The notes under the pieces are model-generated. The model was given only the letters and a program-made list of their open reading frames with translations. It did not search any database and was not told the origin of the DNA. A stretch of 64,000 nt of DNA, taken from the NCBI GenBank assembly GCA_009829735.1, contig CM020619.1:11957777-12021776 (forward strand), read 5' to 3'. A program made the translations under genes and the position numbers. Positions 11,042-20,167 of this stretch are shown here, one piece after another. Each line of letters opens with the position of its first letter. Position 1 is the stretch's first letter. This DNA comes from Pyropia yezoensis. Its lineage: Eukaryota > Rhodophyta > Bangiophyceae > Bangiales > Bangiaceae.

Positions 11042-11060
11042 TGGTGGAGCAGCAGGGGAC
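11042..11060 (+). other. Primer-binding site of element 2
   Basis: TGGTGGAGCAGCAGGGGAC starts two bases after the LTR and matches the primer-binding site of element 1 over 19 bases, although the LTRs differ. A shared primer tRNA is the simple explanation. Confidence 0.7.
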
Positions 11061-11158
11061 AGAAGTAAACTTTACCTCCGGGTGCACCCGGGTGTAGGGG
11101 GCCCTCTGTCTCAGAGGAACGGTGGACTTGGACCGTGTCATACGGATCGTTAGCCAAC

Positions 11159-13105
11159 ATGGCTAGCTCGGACCCCCCGTCGTCCGGGGAGTACACGGGT
11201 GACGCACGTACTTCAGTGCCTTTGAATACTGGTGAGACACAGGTGGGTTTACCTGGGGTCGCAGAGGGACTAGAGGTCCCTCAAGCCAGCAGGACTGGAA
11301 GTGCGGGCGGGCAACAGGCCACCCCGACTCAGTCGGGAGTTCACTCGGGTGACACTTCTGACGTGGGTGGGCCGAAGTCTGGCCACCGCGTGGTATACTC
11401 AACGGGAACGTCCCAAGGGGTGAGGACTGTCCCCGCGAGTTCCACTCGGGTTGGAGCCAACTTTGGCATGGAGCCATCGCCAACTAGGCTTTCGGAGGAC
11501 GGCGGACCTCCGTTGGTCGGCGATGGGCTCGCGCCCATGCCCCCGGTTGAGACCCCTGAGGAACGTGGTTACCCCTCAGGTGGACTCCCGGAGGTGGACC
11601 GAGACTCAACTGGAGTCGTCAATCCACTCCTCGCGGAAACTGTCCGTCGGGAGGCGACCACTGTGTTGCGGCAGACTTTGCCGGACCTGGTGGTCACGAT
11701 GACGAATACTATTCTGAATCAGATTGTGGCGAGTTTGCCAGATGGCCTTAATGTCCATACCGGATTGGGGCCTTCGAGCCCGCAGGCGCAGGGGGTGTCC
11801 CCCCTGACACCTATCTCGGGTCGCCCTGAACAGGGGGCGACCCCGGTGACTCCCAACGAGGGAGCCACACCATACTCGGTGGGGCGTACGCCCTTCATGG
11901 GGGAGTTCCCCCCGACAACACCGGCGGCTACACCAAGCGCGCCGCGCCGGACTACAGGCACTGTGGGTGAACTTACCCCAGTGCCACAGCGGCTGTTCCC
12001 TCAACGTGAGGTGCCGCCCAAGATCCAGGTAGCCAACCCGGTCTACCAGAGGATCTTTGACTGTGAGACCTACGCCCTCCACAACAAGTCGGTGGCGTAT
12101 GGTCCTGACCAGGCCCGAGCCATGGGCCGTGCCAAGAAGAATGCACTTCACTCTTTTGGGCACAAAGCGGAGTGGGATGGAACTCCCCCCCTCCGTGTCT
12201 TTGAGTTCCTACGTCGTTTCACAAAAGCCTGTGACGACAATGCCATAAGTGAAGGCATGGCTTTTTACATGCTACAGGAGTTTACGAAGGGAGACCTGCG
12301 GACAGAACTTATGTCCGTCATGCCCAGCTCCTCAAGTGGAGGCGCTGGGGAGGTGACGTCCTATTTGGAGCTCGTCAACTGGTTGTTGAGGGCCATGGTT
12401 GATGAAGCGGCGTTGGCTTCTCAAGTCGAGGAGTTTACGCAAGCCCATCAGGAAGAGGCGGAGGACGAGTTGTCCTTTGCGGAGCGAGTCCGTAAGCTCA
12501 ACAATCTTTGTGGGTTTCTTCATCCACAAGCTGTGGTGAAGAGTCGGTTTGTGGAAGGACTCCACTGGTCAGTCCGGATGGAGACCCGGGAGCATAACAC
12601 TGCCCGGGCGACCCTGGCCGAGTTGGCTAGGTTCGCCTACCGCAGGGGTGAGGCCTACCGCAAGTTGCGGGAGGAACAACGCCAGGAGCGTCAGGCCGAG
12701 TTGGCCAAGGAACGGGAAGAGGCGCGCCAGGCCAGAGAGTTGCGAGAGGCACGCCGAATCCGCAAGGAGAGGGTGGTAGCTGCCGTGGGAACTTCCCAAG
12801 GTACCTCGTCGTCTTCCCCAGTTGGGAAGACCCCTCCGGGAACTGATCATCGGTGTTGGAACTGCAACTCCGATGGTCACTGGGCATATGATTGCCCCAA
12901 GTTGAGTAAACGCATCCAACAGCTTGTTAGGAATGCGAGTAAGAAGTCGGCTACGAACGAAGTGCGTTCACGCCGCGAGGGTGGGTCTCGACCAGTGGTG
13001 GCGGTCGCCACACCCTCGACGGAGGGGGCGGACACGTCGTCCTCGGACTCGTCGTCGTCCCCTTCGCCCTCAGATTCGGACGCCAAGTCGGCGGGAAACG
13101 AATGA
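11159..13105 (+). CDS. gag: Gag polyprotein of element 2
   Basis: This is a 648-residue Gag from ATG 11159. The N-terminal half is Gly/Ser/Thr/Pro-rich. The capsid-like region spans about residues 290-480 (it includes FEFLRRFTKACDDNA and a long charged helix with REEQRQERQAELAKEREEAR). One CCHC knuckle (CWNCNSDGHWAYDC) lies near residue 565, followed by a Ser/Asp-rich tail. The stop overlaps the start of pol by four bases (ATGA at 13102-13105), a layout that fits coupled termination and re-initiation. The ORF is open. Confidence 0.88.
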   Translation: MASSDPPSSGEYTGDARTSVPLNTGETQVGLPGVAEGLEVPQASRTGSAGGQQATPTQSGVHSGDTSDVGGPKSGHRVVYSTGTSQGVRTVPASSTRVGANFGMEPSPTRLSEDGGPPLVGDGLAPMPPVETPEERGYPSGGLPEVDRDSTGVVNPLLAETVRREATTVLRQTLPDLVVTMTNTILNQIVASLPDGLNVHTGLGPSSPQAQGVSPLTPISGRPEQGATPVTPNEGATPYSVGRTPFMGEFPPTTPAATPSAPRRTTGTVGELTPVPQRLFPQREVPPKIQVANPVYQRIFDCETYALHNKSVAYGPDQARAMGRAKKNALHSFGHKAEWDGTPPLRVFEFLRRFTKACDDNAISEGMAFYMLQEFTKGDLRTELMSVMPSSSSGGAGEVTSYLELVNWLLRAMVDEAALASQVEEFTQAHQEEAEDELSFAERVRKLNNLCGFLHPQAVVKSRFVEGLHWSVRMETREHNTARATLAELARFAYRRGEAYRKLREEQRQERQAELAKEREEARQARELREARRIRKERVVAAVGTSQGTSSSSPVGKTPPGTDHRCWNCNSDGHWAYDCPKLSKRIQQLVRNASKKSATNEVRSRREGGSRPVVAVATPSTEGADTSSSDSSSSPSPSDSDAKSAGNE

Positions 13106-16100
13106 CCGTTGGAGCTGGTCGTCCGAAGCTCACAACGGCAGCCTCGGCCAAGTGGGCCAAGAGGACGAACCAACCGTGTCGGATACTGCGGCGACCTAAG
13201 GGAGTCCGCCCACCTCGGGTGGGACTTCCCAAGAACGTAAACCCACGTCGGGTCATCGCGGTGCTGACGGGTGAGAACTTCCAGGTGGCTGGACGGGTGC
13301 AACTTGCCCCCGGCCGCGCCTGTTGTGTCCGTATCGTACTTGATACCGGGTCAGGAGCCTCCTTGATACGCAAGTCGCTATTACCAAAGGGGATGAGGCT
13401 CCAACGCTGGAAGTCTAAAGCTGACCATCTGATCGATATCAATGGTGGGGTACTTCCCATCGTTGGTGCCGTGACCCTACCAACTCGGTTGGGGACCCAT
13501 GAGGTCGACGTGACCTATGGTGTAGTTGAGAATATATCGGTACCCCTGCTTCTGGGTACCCCTTATGTCGTAACACAAGTGCCTTTGATTTGTGGCCCTG
13601 AGTACTGGGTCAAGTTGATGAATGGGGAGACTATCCCCATCCTTGGTAAGGGAAAGTCTGTGGCTCCTGTGACAGTTTCACAGTCGAAGCCTGTTTGTTC
13701 TGTGAGGGAAGGGTTTACTGCTACTCTGCGTTTAGCCCGTAAAGTCACGTTGCCCCCCAACTCGGTGGCGCACGTGGATGTTGTAACTGATTATGCGGGG
13801 AACGGGTTGGTGCACCCTAACCCCCGTCTTGCTCGCAAGCACCAAGTGCATGTTGCCCTTGGCACGATGGACTCCAAAGCCGGAGTCCCGTGGAGGATCC
13901 AGGTGATGAACCTGAGCTCGTCGCCCAAGTTCTTCAAGTCGGGGGCCAAGTTCGGCTATATCGACCAACACGAGGGACCGGTAGTAGCGGTCACCCTCAG
14001 CGCGGGCGCAAGTAGCGACCCGAAGTCCGGAAAGGAGAAGCATCAAGCCAAGTCGGCCGCCTCTCCTCGGCCCCAGGTAAACATGGAGGGTGTTCCACCC
14101 AGGTTGAGGGTTCAAGTTGAACGCCTCTTGGACCAATATCACAAGTTGTGGGATGGTCAATTGGGACTCATGAGAGCTACCCAACACCGGATCGAGTTGA
14201 AACCCGGTGCGCCCCCTATACGCCAACAACCGTATAGGGGGGGACCCCGTTCAAGGGCCCTCGTTAAGGAGCAAGTTGCTCGCATGGAGGCCCTCGATGT
14301 GATCGAGGCCAGCAACGCCGAGTGGGCGAGTCCGGTGGTGATCGTCCCCAAAGTTGATGGGACCCCCCGCTTCTGTATCGACTACCGTAAGCTCAACGAG
14401 AGCACGGTGAAGGATAGTTATCCCCTACCTCGGATGGATGACTGTCTGGACTCTCTGGGGGAGGCAAACGTGTTCTCTACCCTGGACTGTAACGCGGGGT
14501 ACTGGCAAATTCCCATTGCCCCGGAGGACAGGCATAAAACTACCTTTACCTGTCACTGTGGTACCTACCAGTGCAAGCGTCTACCGTTTGGCCTGTGTAA
14601 CGCGCCGGCAACTTTCCAGCGCGCTATGGACATGATTCTGGCCGGAGTACGGTGGCAGATCTGTCTCGTGTACCTAGACGATATCATTGTGTTCTCCCGA
14701 AGTCCGGAGGAACACATTGGCCATCTTGGCCAGGTGTTCAAGCTACTTGCTGACGCCGGAGTGTCACTGAAGGCGAGTAAGTGCCACCTCTTCACTCAAG
14801 AGGTGGAGTACTTGGGACATGTTGTCCGTCCGGGGCGTCTCAGTGTCAACGAGAAAAACTTGAGGGCCATCCGCAAGGCTCAGTACCCCCGGACCCAGAC
14901 CCAGATGAGGAGCTTCCTCGGGATGTGTAACGTGTACCGACGTTTCACTAAGGGCTTCGCCAAAGTGGCGAAGCCGTTGAATGAGTTAGTGAGCTCAACG
15001 CTACCGAAGAACCTGCCTCCCCCAAGTCGGGTGGAGCAGGAATCCTTTGAGACTCTTCGGGACCTTCTGCTGAAGCCCCCTATCCTGGCTATTCCCAGGT
15101 TGGGAGGCCACTACATCCTGGATGTGGACGCTAGCTACGACCAACTTGGTTGTGTGTTGCTTCAGCAACAGCCGGACAAGGAGTACTTGCCGGTGGGATA
15201 CTTCAGCAAGGGGCTAAACTCGGCCGAGAAGAACTACGGAGTCACCGAGTTGGAAGGACTCGCAGTGGTATGGGCGGTGACGTCACTTCGTCACTACCTA
15301 GAGGGTGAGAAGTTCCTCATCCGCTGTGACCACCGCGCGTTGCAGTTCATCTTCAAGACGGACTGTACGAACACTCGTCTCAACCGGTGGAGGGTGCGAC
15401 TTGCACCCTTCAACTTTGATATTGAGTACCGACCTGGCAGGCAACATGCCCTTGCCGACGGCCTCTCTCGGGTACCTACCGAGGGACTGGACACCACCCC
15501 AGTCGATGAGGACATCCCCATCGTGGGGGTAGTCACGCGCTCGGGTCAGGCGTTGAATCCCGAGGCGCCAGGGAACAAGAAGTACTTGCCCCTGTCCCTG
15601 GACGAAGTGGTGAAGGCCCAGGCCGAGGATCCCTTCTGCAAGTCGCAGAGGGATACCCTGGATACAGTAGCGGAGACGCGGTTCTTCCTGGGAGACGATG
15701 GCCTCCTCATGAGGAGGGGGGTATTCCAGGGGACCGAACAACTTGTCGTCCCCGCATCCCTCAAGGACAGTATCCTTGAGAGGGAGCATAACGCTCCCAC
15801 GGGTGGACACCTGGGGTCTAGTAAACTGTACCAGACCCTGAGGACCAGGTACTACTGGCCGTCCATGGTGGTGGACATCTACAGTTGGGTGGCTGCCTGC
15901 ACAAGTTGTGCACAGAACCGTCTGATGGAACGGCGGCCTACTACGGCTATGCTATTGTTCCCGGCCAAGGAGCCCTTCGCCGCGTTGGCGATGGACATCC
16001 TTGGGCCACTGCCAGTGACCGAGGAGGGCAACCAGTACCTCCTGGTCATCTGTGACCGCTTCACGAAACTTACGCGAGCGATCCCACTGGCAGAGATCAC

Positions 16101-17085
16101 GGCCATGTCGGTCGTGTCAGCCTTCCTAGATCACTGGGTTGCCGCGTATGGCATTCCGGATAGTACACTATCGGACAATGGACCGCAATTTGCGTCTGTA
16201 CTGTTTCAAGGAGTGCTGGATATGTTGGGGGTTAAGGCAAACTATGCCACCCCCTACCACCCACAAACTAATGGGCAGGTGGAGCGCTTCAACAAAACTA
16301 TTGTTAGGCAGCTGCGCCATTATGTGAGTGAGCACGTGAAGACGTGGGACCAATACATTTCTATTCTGACCACTGCCTACAATTCGCAGGTTCACTCATC
16401 TACCGGGGAAGTACCCCTCGCTTTTGTGACCCCCCGTCGCGTGCGGTCTATTGCCGTGCGGCGGCCGCTCCCAACTAGGGAGGATGGTGGCAGTACGCCC
16501 ACTCCTACTGAGAGTAAGGCGGAGTTCGCTGCTAGGCTTGAAAACCTCATCCCTAAAGTCAGGGCTGAGATGGACAAAGCACAAAAGCGCTACAAGCGTA
16601 CCTTTGACAAAAAGGTGCGCAACGCCAAGCATGTCCCCGAGCAGGGTGACTGGGTATTGGTCCACTCACACACCCCAACTGGGGGTAAGTTGGTGTTCCA
16701 GACGAAGGGGCCGTACCAGGTCCTTCGTACTGATGGGCGGCGCTTCACCATCGAAAGTGACGATGGGGTCCGCACAGTGAACGGACAGGACGTGGTCAAA
16801 GTTGCACCACCGCCTGCAGGCGACCCAGCTTGGGCGCGTGCTTTGAAAACGTGGCGCCTGCCCTCGCTGCCTGCAGCCAAACAGGGCCCGCAGGAGTACG
16901 TGTTCGACAAGTTCATCGACCACGGCTGGGATGAGGATACTGACCGCCTCATGTTGAGGGTGCGTTGGTTTGGCTACAAAGCCAAGGATGATACGTGGGA
17001 GTATGTGGAGGACCTTCCTGCTGAGAAGGTCCGGGCGTACTGTGCCCGGAACGAGATAGACCCTAACAGCCCTCCCTCAACGTGA
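13102..17085 (+). CDS. pol: Pol polyprotein of element 2 (PR-RT-RH-IN-chromodomain)
   Basis: This is a 1327-residue polyprotein. Domains in order are protease (LDTGSGASLIR, about residue 80), reverse transcriptase with YLDDIIVFS near 525, RNase H with DVDASYDQLG near 673, the integrase zinc finger (HNAPTGGHLG then CTSCAQNR, about 895-940), the catalytic core (MDILGPLPVTEEGNQY, SDNGPQF, HPQTNGQVERFNK) and a C-terminal chromodomain (LRVRWFGYKAKDDTWEYVED, about 1275-1310). The start ATG overlaps the gag stop. A short inverted repeat, CCCTC...GAGGG at 17074-17088, spans the stop codon. It is clearly related to element 1 pol but diverged. Confidence 0.94.
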   Translation: MTVGAGRPKLTTAASAKWAKRTNQPCRILRRPKGVRPPRVGLPKNVNPRRVIAVLTGENFQVAGRVQLAPGRACCVRIVLDTGSGASLIRKSLLPKGMRLQRWKSKADHLIDINGGVLPIVGAVTLPTRLGTHEVDVTYGVVENISVPLLLGTPYVVTQVPLICGPEYWVKLMNGETIPILGKGKSVAPVTVSQSKPVCSVREGFTATLRLARKVTLPPNSVAHVDVVTDYAGNGLVHPNPRLARKHQVHVALGTMDSKAGVPWRIQVMNLSSSPKFFKSGAKFGYIDQHEGPVVAVTLSAGASSDPKSGKEKHQAKSAASPRPQVNMEGVPPRLRVQVERLLDQYHKLWDGQLGLMRATQHRIELKPGAPPIRQQPYRGGPRSRALVKEQVARMEALDVIEASNAEWASPVVIVPKVDGTPRFCIDYRKLNESTVKDSYPLPRMDDCLDSLGEANVFSTLDCNAGYWQIPIAPEDRHKTTFTCHCGTYQCKRLPFGLCNAPATFQRAMDMILAGVRWQICLVYLDDIIVFSRSPEEHIGHLGQVFKLLADAGVSLKASKCHLFTQEVEYLGHVVRPGRLSVNEKNLRAIRKAQYPRTQTQMRSFLGMCNVYRRFTKGFAKVAKPLNELVSSTLPKNLPPPSRVEQESFETLRDLLLKPPILAIPRLGGHYILDVDASYDQLGCVLLQQQPDKEYLPVGYFSKGLNSAEKNYGVTELEGLAVVWAVTSLRHYLEGEKFLIRCDHRALQFIFKTDCTNTRLNRWRVRLAPFNFDIEYRPGRQHALADGLSRVPTEGLDTTPVDEDIPIVGVVTRSGQALNPEAPGNKKYLPLSLDEVVKAQAEDPFCKSQRDTLDTVAETRFFLGDDGLLMRRGVFQGTEQLVVPASLKDSILEREHNAPTGGHLGSSKLYQTLRTRYYWPSMVVDIYSWVAACTSCAQNRLMERRPTTAMLLFPAKEPFAALAMDILGPLPVTEEGNQYLLVICDRFTKLTRAIPLAEITAMSVVSAFLDHWVAAYGIPDSTLSDNGPQFASVLFQGVLDMLGVKANYATPYHPQTNGQVERFNKTIVRQLRHYVSEHVKTWDQYISILTTAYNSQVHSSTGEVPLAFVTPRRVRSIAVRRPLPTREDGGSTPTPTESKAEFAARLENLIPKVRAEMDKAQKRYKRTFDKKVRNAKHVPEQGDWVLVHSHTPTGGKLVFQTKGPYQVLRTDGRRFTIESDDGVRTVNGQDVVKVAPPPAGDPAWARALKTWRLPSLPAAKQGPQEYVFDKFIDHGWDEDTDRLMLRVRWFGYKAKDDTWEYVEDLPAEKVRAYCARNEIDPNSPPST

Positions 17086-17196
17086 GGGAAGGCCGAGCAA
17101 CAGTGCCAAGAGAGTGCTTCAAGTCGAAGTGGTACGCAGAGTGGCTTTAAACTACAGCCCTAACCCTCACACTCTCACAACAAAGGCAGCTGCCAA

Positions 17197-19140
17197 CTAG
17201 GCACGCATGCTAGACTCTCCCACTCCACGGCCCTCGCCCTCACGTGGAGGCGAGCGGCGAGACCCACGCCGATAACGGTCTCCACTCGTTGGAAGGGGCG
17301 GCGGCTCCAAGTCGGAACCGTCGCGCCCCTCACGGTCGCGCAAGTGGCGCCGACCGTGGCTACTCTTCTGCCTGGTCTTGCGCGCAAGTTTGCGACGCAG
17401 ACGCTGGACAGACTCCGTCTCCGATGGGGTAGAGGACTCCGAGACGGAGTAAGACAACTCGTCTTCCGACACGGAGGGAGAGCGCCGCGAGTGACGGCGA
17501 CGACGGCGAGGAGGCGAGTATGCCCGGCTCGCACGACGCTTGCCACGCCCAAGTGGGGTTGGCTGGGGCATAATAGCCCCAATGCGAGCCAACTCGGCCG
17601 TCATAAACTCCGCCACCGACTCGCAACTCGCGGTCGCCACTGCAGTACGAACGCGCTCCTCAAGTTGAGGAGTCTCGGAACTTTGGAGGGTTGCGGTCGA
17701 CGCGGCCAACCAGGAAATGGTGCGCACCAACGTGGTGATCATCATCTCTGAGGTTAGAGGCGTGGGCGGTAACACCAACTTGGGGTATACCGTCAGGAGG
17801 GTGGCCCCCAAGTTGGGGGACACCGGTGTGGATGACTCCACGGCCACGCTGATCGGGATGTTCCCGTGAGGCTGGAAAGGAACAGGAGGAAGCGGAGGGG
17901 CACGCCGAGGTGGCGGTACCCGGGTGTAACTGCGACCCCGACTTGGGGCCCCCGCAGTAGGTTGAGTCATATGGTCATCATATGAGGGCACAGCCATAAC
18001 TATGGGCTTGTCCGGGGGTGGCGCAGTGTGACGATCCACCCCCGGGGCATACGGGTAGTCCCCGATGCCCAACCCCTCTCGTAGGACCACACGGCCGTCG
18101 TGAAGTTCACGAGCGACCCACACGAACTGGCGAAGTGCGCCATCGTCCTTGGGCCCCCGAGTGGGGCGGCGCAACTTGTGCTCAATGCTCTCCCACTCGA
18201 TAAACTTGTGGAGGCGGAGCATCTCCTCAAGTAGAGTGAGTTGTCCTGACGAGCACCCCTCAGCAACTAGCTGAGGGGTGAGCTGTTCCAAACCCTGGAT
18301 GAGCCGGAGGGGGAGATGCCAGAGCATCCCCCGCCGCTGAACACATGACACCCAGGTCGACATGACCTCGAGGAGCCACTGGGTGGCCAACATGGCCCAC
18401 ACCAGATGATCAGGGCCAGCCGTCAACATGACGGAGCCGAAGTGGTCAAGCAACCGTGGCAACAATGCCGGGAACCCGTAGGGGACCTCAACTTGAGGCC
18501 ACCACTCGGGCTTCTTCGGGTAGTATTGCTCCTTACTGGCAGCAGACTGCTGAGGAAACTCAAGTTGAGCCGAGGTCACCAAGTAGGGACCTCGCCGAAA
18601 GTCTTTCTCCATCCGCACATCAAAGTGATGAGTGTGCGGATCGGCCTCGTGAAGGTACGGGGGGCGAGTTGCCACCGCGTCCCAAGTGAAGGTCGGCAAG
18701 TCGCCGGGACCCGGGATAGTTCCCCCGCGGTCCACCATGGCCTTGGCCCGCTGCACGTCCTCGACCTCCTCGTCGTCCAGGAAGGCAAACTGGTCCGTCC
18801 TGAAGCCGGCAGGGAACCCGACCCTACGGGGATACTTCTCCCGTAGGCGGTCCCATACCCGACCCATCGCTGCGCCAAGTCGGCCACAGCGAAGAACAGT
18901 CAACCCCTCCTCATACAGAGGCCAAGCGGGGTAAAACCACCGCCCCAAGGCCTCACGCGGGACAACTTGTCCCGCCTCCGGGGGAGATCCTGCCGTCAAC
19001 CCAAAGCCGGGTGACGCGGGAGTCCCACCCCCCGGAGCGATCGCGGAGCCCCCGCCGGAAGTCCCGGCAGGCGCTGCACCGTAGGAGGTGTCCTCCATAC
19101 GCTCATCGAGAGAGTCCGTCTCCACTCCCGGAGTCGCCAT
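17197..19140 (-). CDS. Antisense ORF of element 2, conserved protein of unknown function
   Basis: This is a 647-residue ORF on the strand opposite to gag-pol, between pol and the 3' LTR, from ATG at 19140. The N-terminus is Gly/Pro-rich and acidic. The middle is folded-looking, with DLPTFTWDAVATRPPYL near residue 155, DHFGSVMLT near 233, RRGMLWHLPLRL near 265 and LRLHKFIEWES near 308. The C-terminus has Arg/Ser-rich tracts (RRRRRHSRRSPSVSEDE) like nuclear or RNA-binding proteins. No known domain was recognised. The same motifs occur in the same order with near-equal spacing in the antisense ORF of element 1. Antisense ORFs in this position are known from some plant Ty3/Gypsy families of the Tat/Grande type. 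A promoter reading out of the 3' LTR is the likely driver (inference). Confidence 0.72.
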   Translation of the reverse strand: MATPGVETDSLDERMEDTSYGAAPAGTSGGGSAIAPGGGTPASPGFGLTAGSPPEAGQVVPREALGRWFYPAWPLYEEGLTVLRCGRLGAAMGRVWDRLREKYPRRVGFPAGFRTDQFAFLDDEEVEDVQRAKAMVDRGGTIPGPGDLPTFTWDAVATRPPYLHEADPHTHHFDVRMEKDFRRGPYLVTSAQLEFPQQSAASKEQYYPKKPEWWPQVEVPYGFPALLPRLLDHFGSVMLTAGPDHLVWAMLATQWLLEVMSTWVSCVQRRGMLWHLPLRLIQGLEQLTPQLVAEGCSSGQLTLLEEMLRLHKFIEWESIEHKLRRPTRGPKDDGALRQFVWVARELHDGRVVLREGLGIGDYPYAPGVDRHTAPPPDKPIVMAVPSYDDHMTQPTAGAPSRGRSYTRVPPPRRAPPLPPVPFQPHGNIPISVAVESSTPVSPNLGATLLTVYPKLVLPPTPLTSEMMITTLVRTISWLAASTATLQSSETPQLEERVRTAVATASCESVAEFMTAELARIGAIMPQPTPLGRGKRRASRAYSPPRRRRRHSRRSPSVSEDELSYSVSESSTPSETESVQRLRRKLARKTRQKSSHGRRHLRDREGRDGSDLEPPPLPTSGDRYRRGSRRSPPREGEGRGVGESSMRA

Positions 19141-19468
19141 GGCTCTCCCCAAGTTGGGGAGAGACGTCCTGGCTATCGCGGCACGAGACCCGCCTCGAGT
19201 TGAGGGGGACTCGGATCGTGGGTAAACGGGTGGCCTCCCCAGCGTGGGGTGGCCCCGTGTGAGGTAAAGGAGAAGTGGTGGTGGTGGTGAGGTGTGAACC
19301 GAGGAGAGCAAGCTGCCAAGTGGGCAAGCTTGAGGAGAGGGGCGGCCAACGTGACCGCCTCCACATCCGCGTTACGTACTCAAGGGGGGACAGCAAGTCG
19401 CGTCCCCTGCAACGCCGAGACGTGCGTTTACGCACCCCCTCACAGGGCCGACCGGGTCGGTCGGAACT

Positions 19469-19481
19469 GAGGAGAGGGGAG
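19469..19481 (+). other. Polypurine tract of element 2
   Basis: GAGGAGAGGGGAG abuts the 3' LTR, the usual place and composition for the plus-strand primer of reverse transcription. Confidence 0.7.
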
Positions 19482-19949
19482 TGTGGCAGTATTGACCCCC
19501 AGGTAGGGGGCAACACGTGCCATGCAAGGGGCGGCAGGCCACTAGCCTGATCCGTTCCTCCCCCTGCATTTGGGTCCATATTCCCTAAGTTCGGGATAGT
19601 TAGCTTAGTAGTAAATCCAACTTGGATTTGAGGGTTTTCTGCATTTATCGTCTTGAATTTTCGTGTGGCCCGGTGGGCAGGTGCTGGGGTGGGAGATTCT
19701 GAGTGGCGAGATTCTGAGTGGACCCTGGGGGGATAAGGGGAGGGACAGCGGGGCTTGGCCCTGCGTCCCCGTCCCGACCAAGAAACTGTTGGCCCACACA
19801 CCATCTTCTTGTTTGTCCGTGGGGGGATTGCCCCACAACAGGGATAGAGTGTGTGCGACTTGCACTTCTTCCGGTTCCCCCGACACGGGAGGCAGCCCTC
19901 GCACACCGCCCCAACTTGGGTGCTGTGTGTGCGAGTGGTTTTTGCCACA
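19482..19949 (+). repeat. 3' LTR of element 2
   Basis: This is a 468-bp direct repeat of 10572-11039, followed at once by the second CCCGG target-site copy (19950-19954). Confidence 0.95.
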
Positions 19950-20167
19950 CCCGGCCGGCGCTGCCCCGGGAACCGGAACGCTACGGTGCCCTATGACAGG
20001 CACTTGGGGATCTGGCCCCATGATCACTGACCTCCTTCGCTTCACTCTTAACGGTTTCAAGCCCTGTTTAACTCTCTTTTCAAAGTTCTTTGCATCTTTC
20101 CCTTACGGTACTTGTACGCTATCGGTCTCTCGCTAGTATTTAGCTTTAGATGAAGTTTACCACCCAC
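19950..20167 (+). other. Continuation of element 1 spacer after the nested element
   Basis: This is the right-hand part of the element 1 spacer, starting with the second CCCGG copy. It separates the nested element from the stop of the antisense ORF. I see no gene in it. Confidence 0.6.

Larger units (their letters stand above)
10572..19949 (+). mobile_element. Ty3/Gypsy LTR retrotransposon, element 2 (nested in element 1)
   Basis: This is a complete-looking element with 468-bp LTRs at 10572-11039 and 19482-19949, bounded by a CCCGG target-site duplication. Parts in order are 5' LTR, primer-binding site, gag, pol with a chromodomain, an antisense ORF, a polypurine tract and the 3' LTR. The LTRs differ at about one position by eye, so it is extremely young, and younger than element 1 because it is nested in it. 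Its LTRs are unrelated in sequence to those of element 1, but the architecture is the same, including the antisense gene. It looks whole. Confidence 0.95.
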
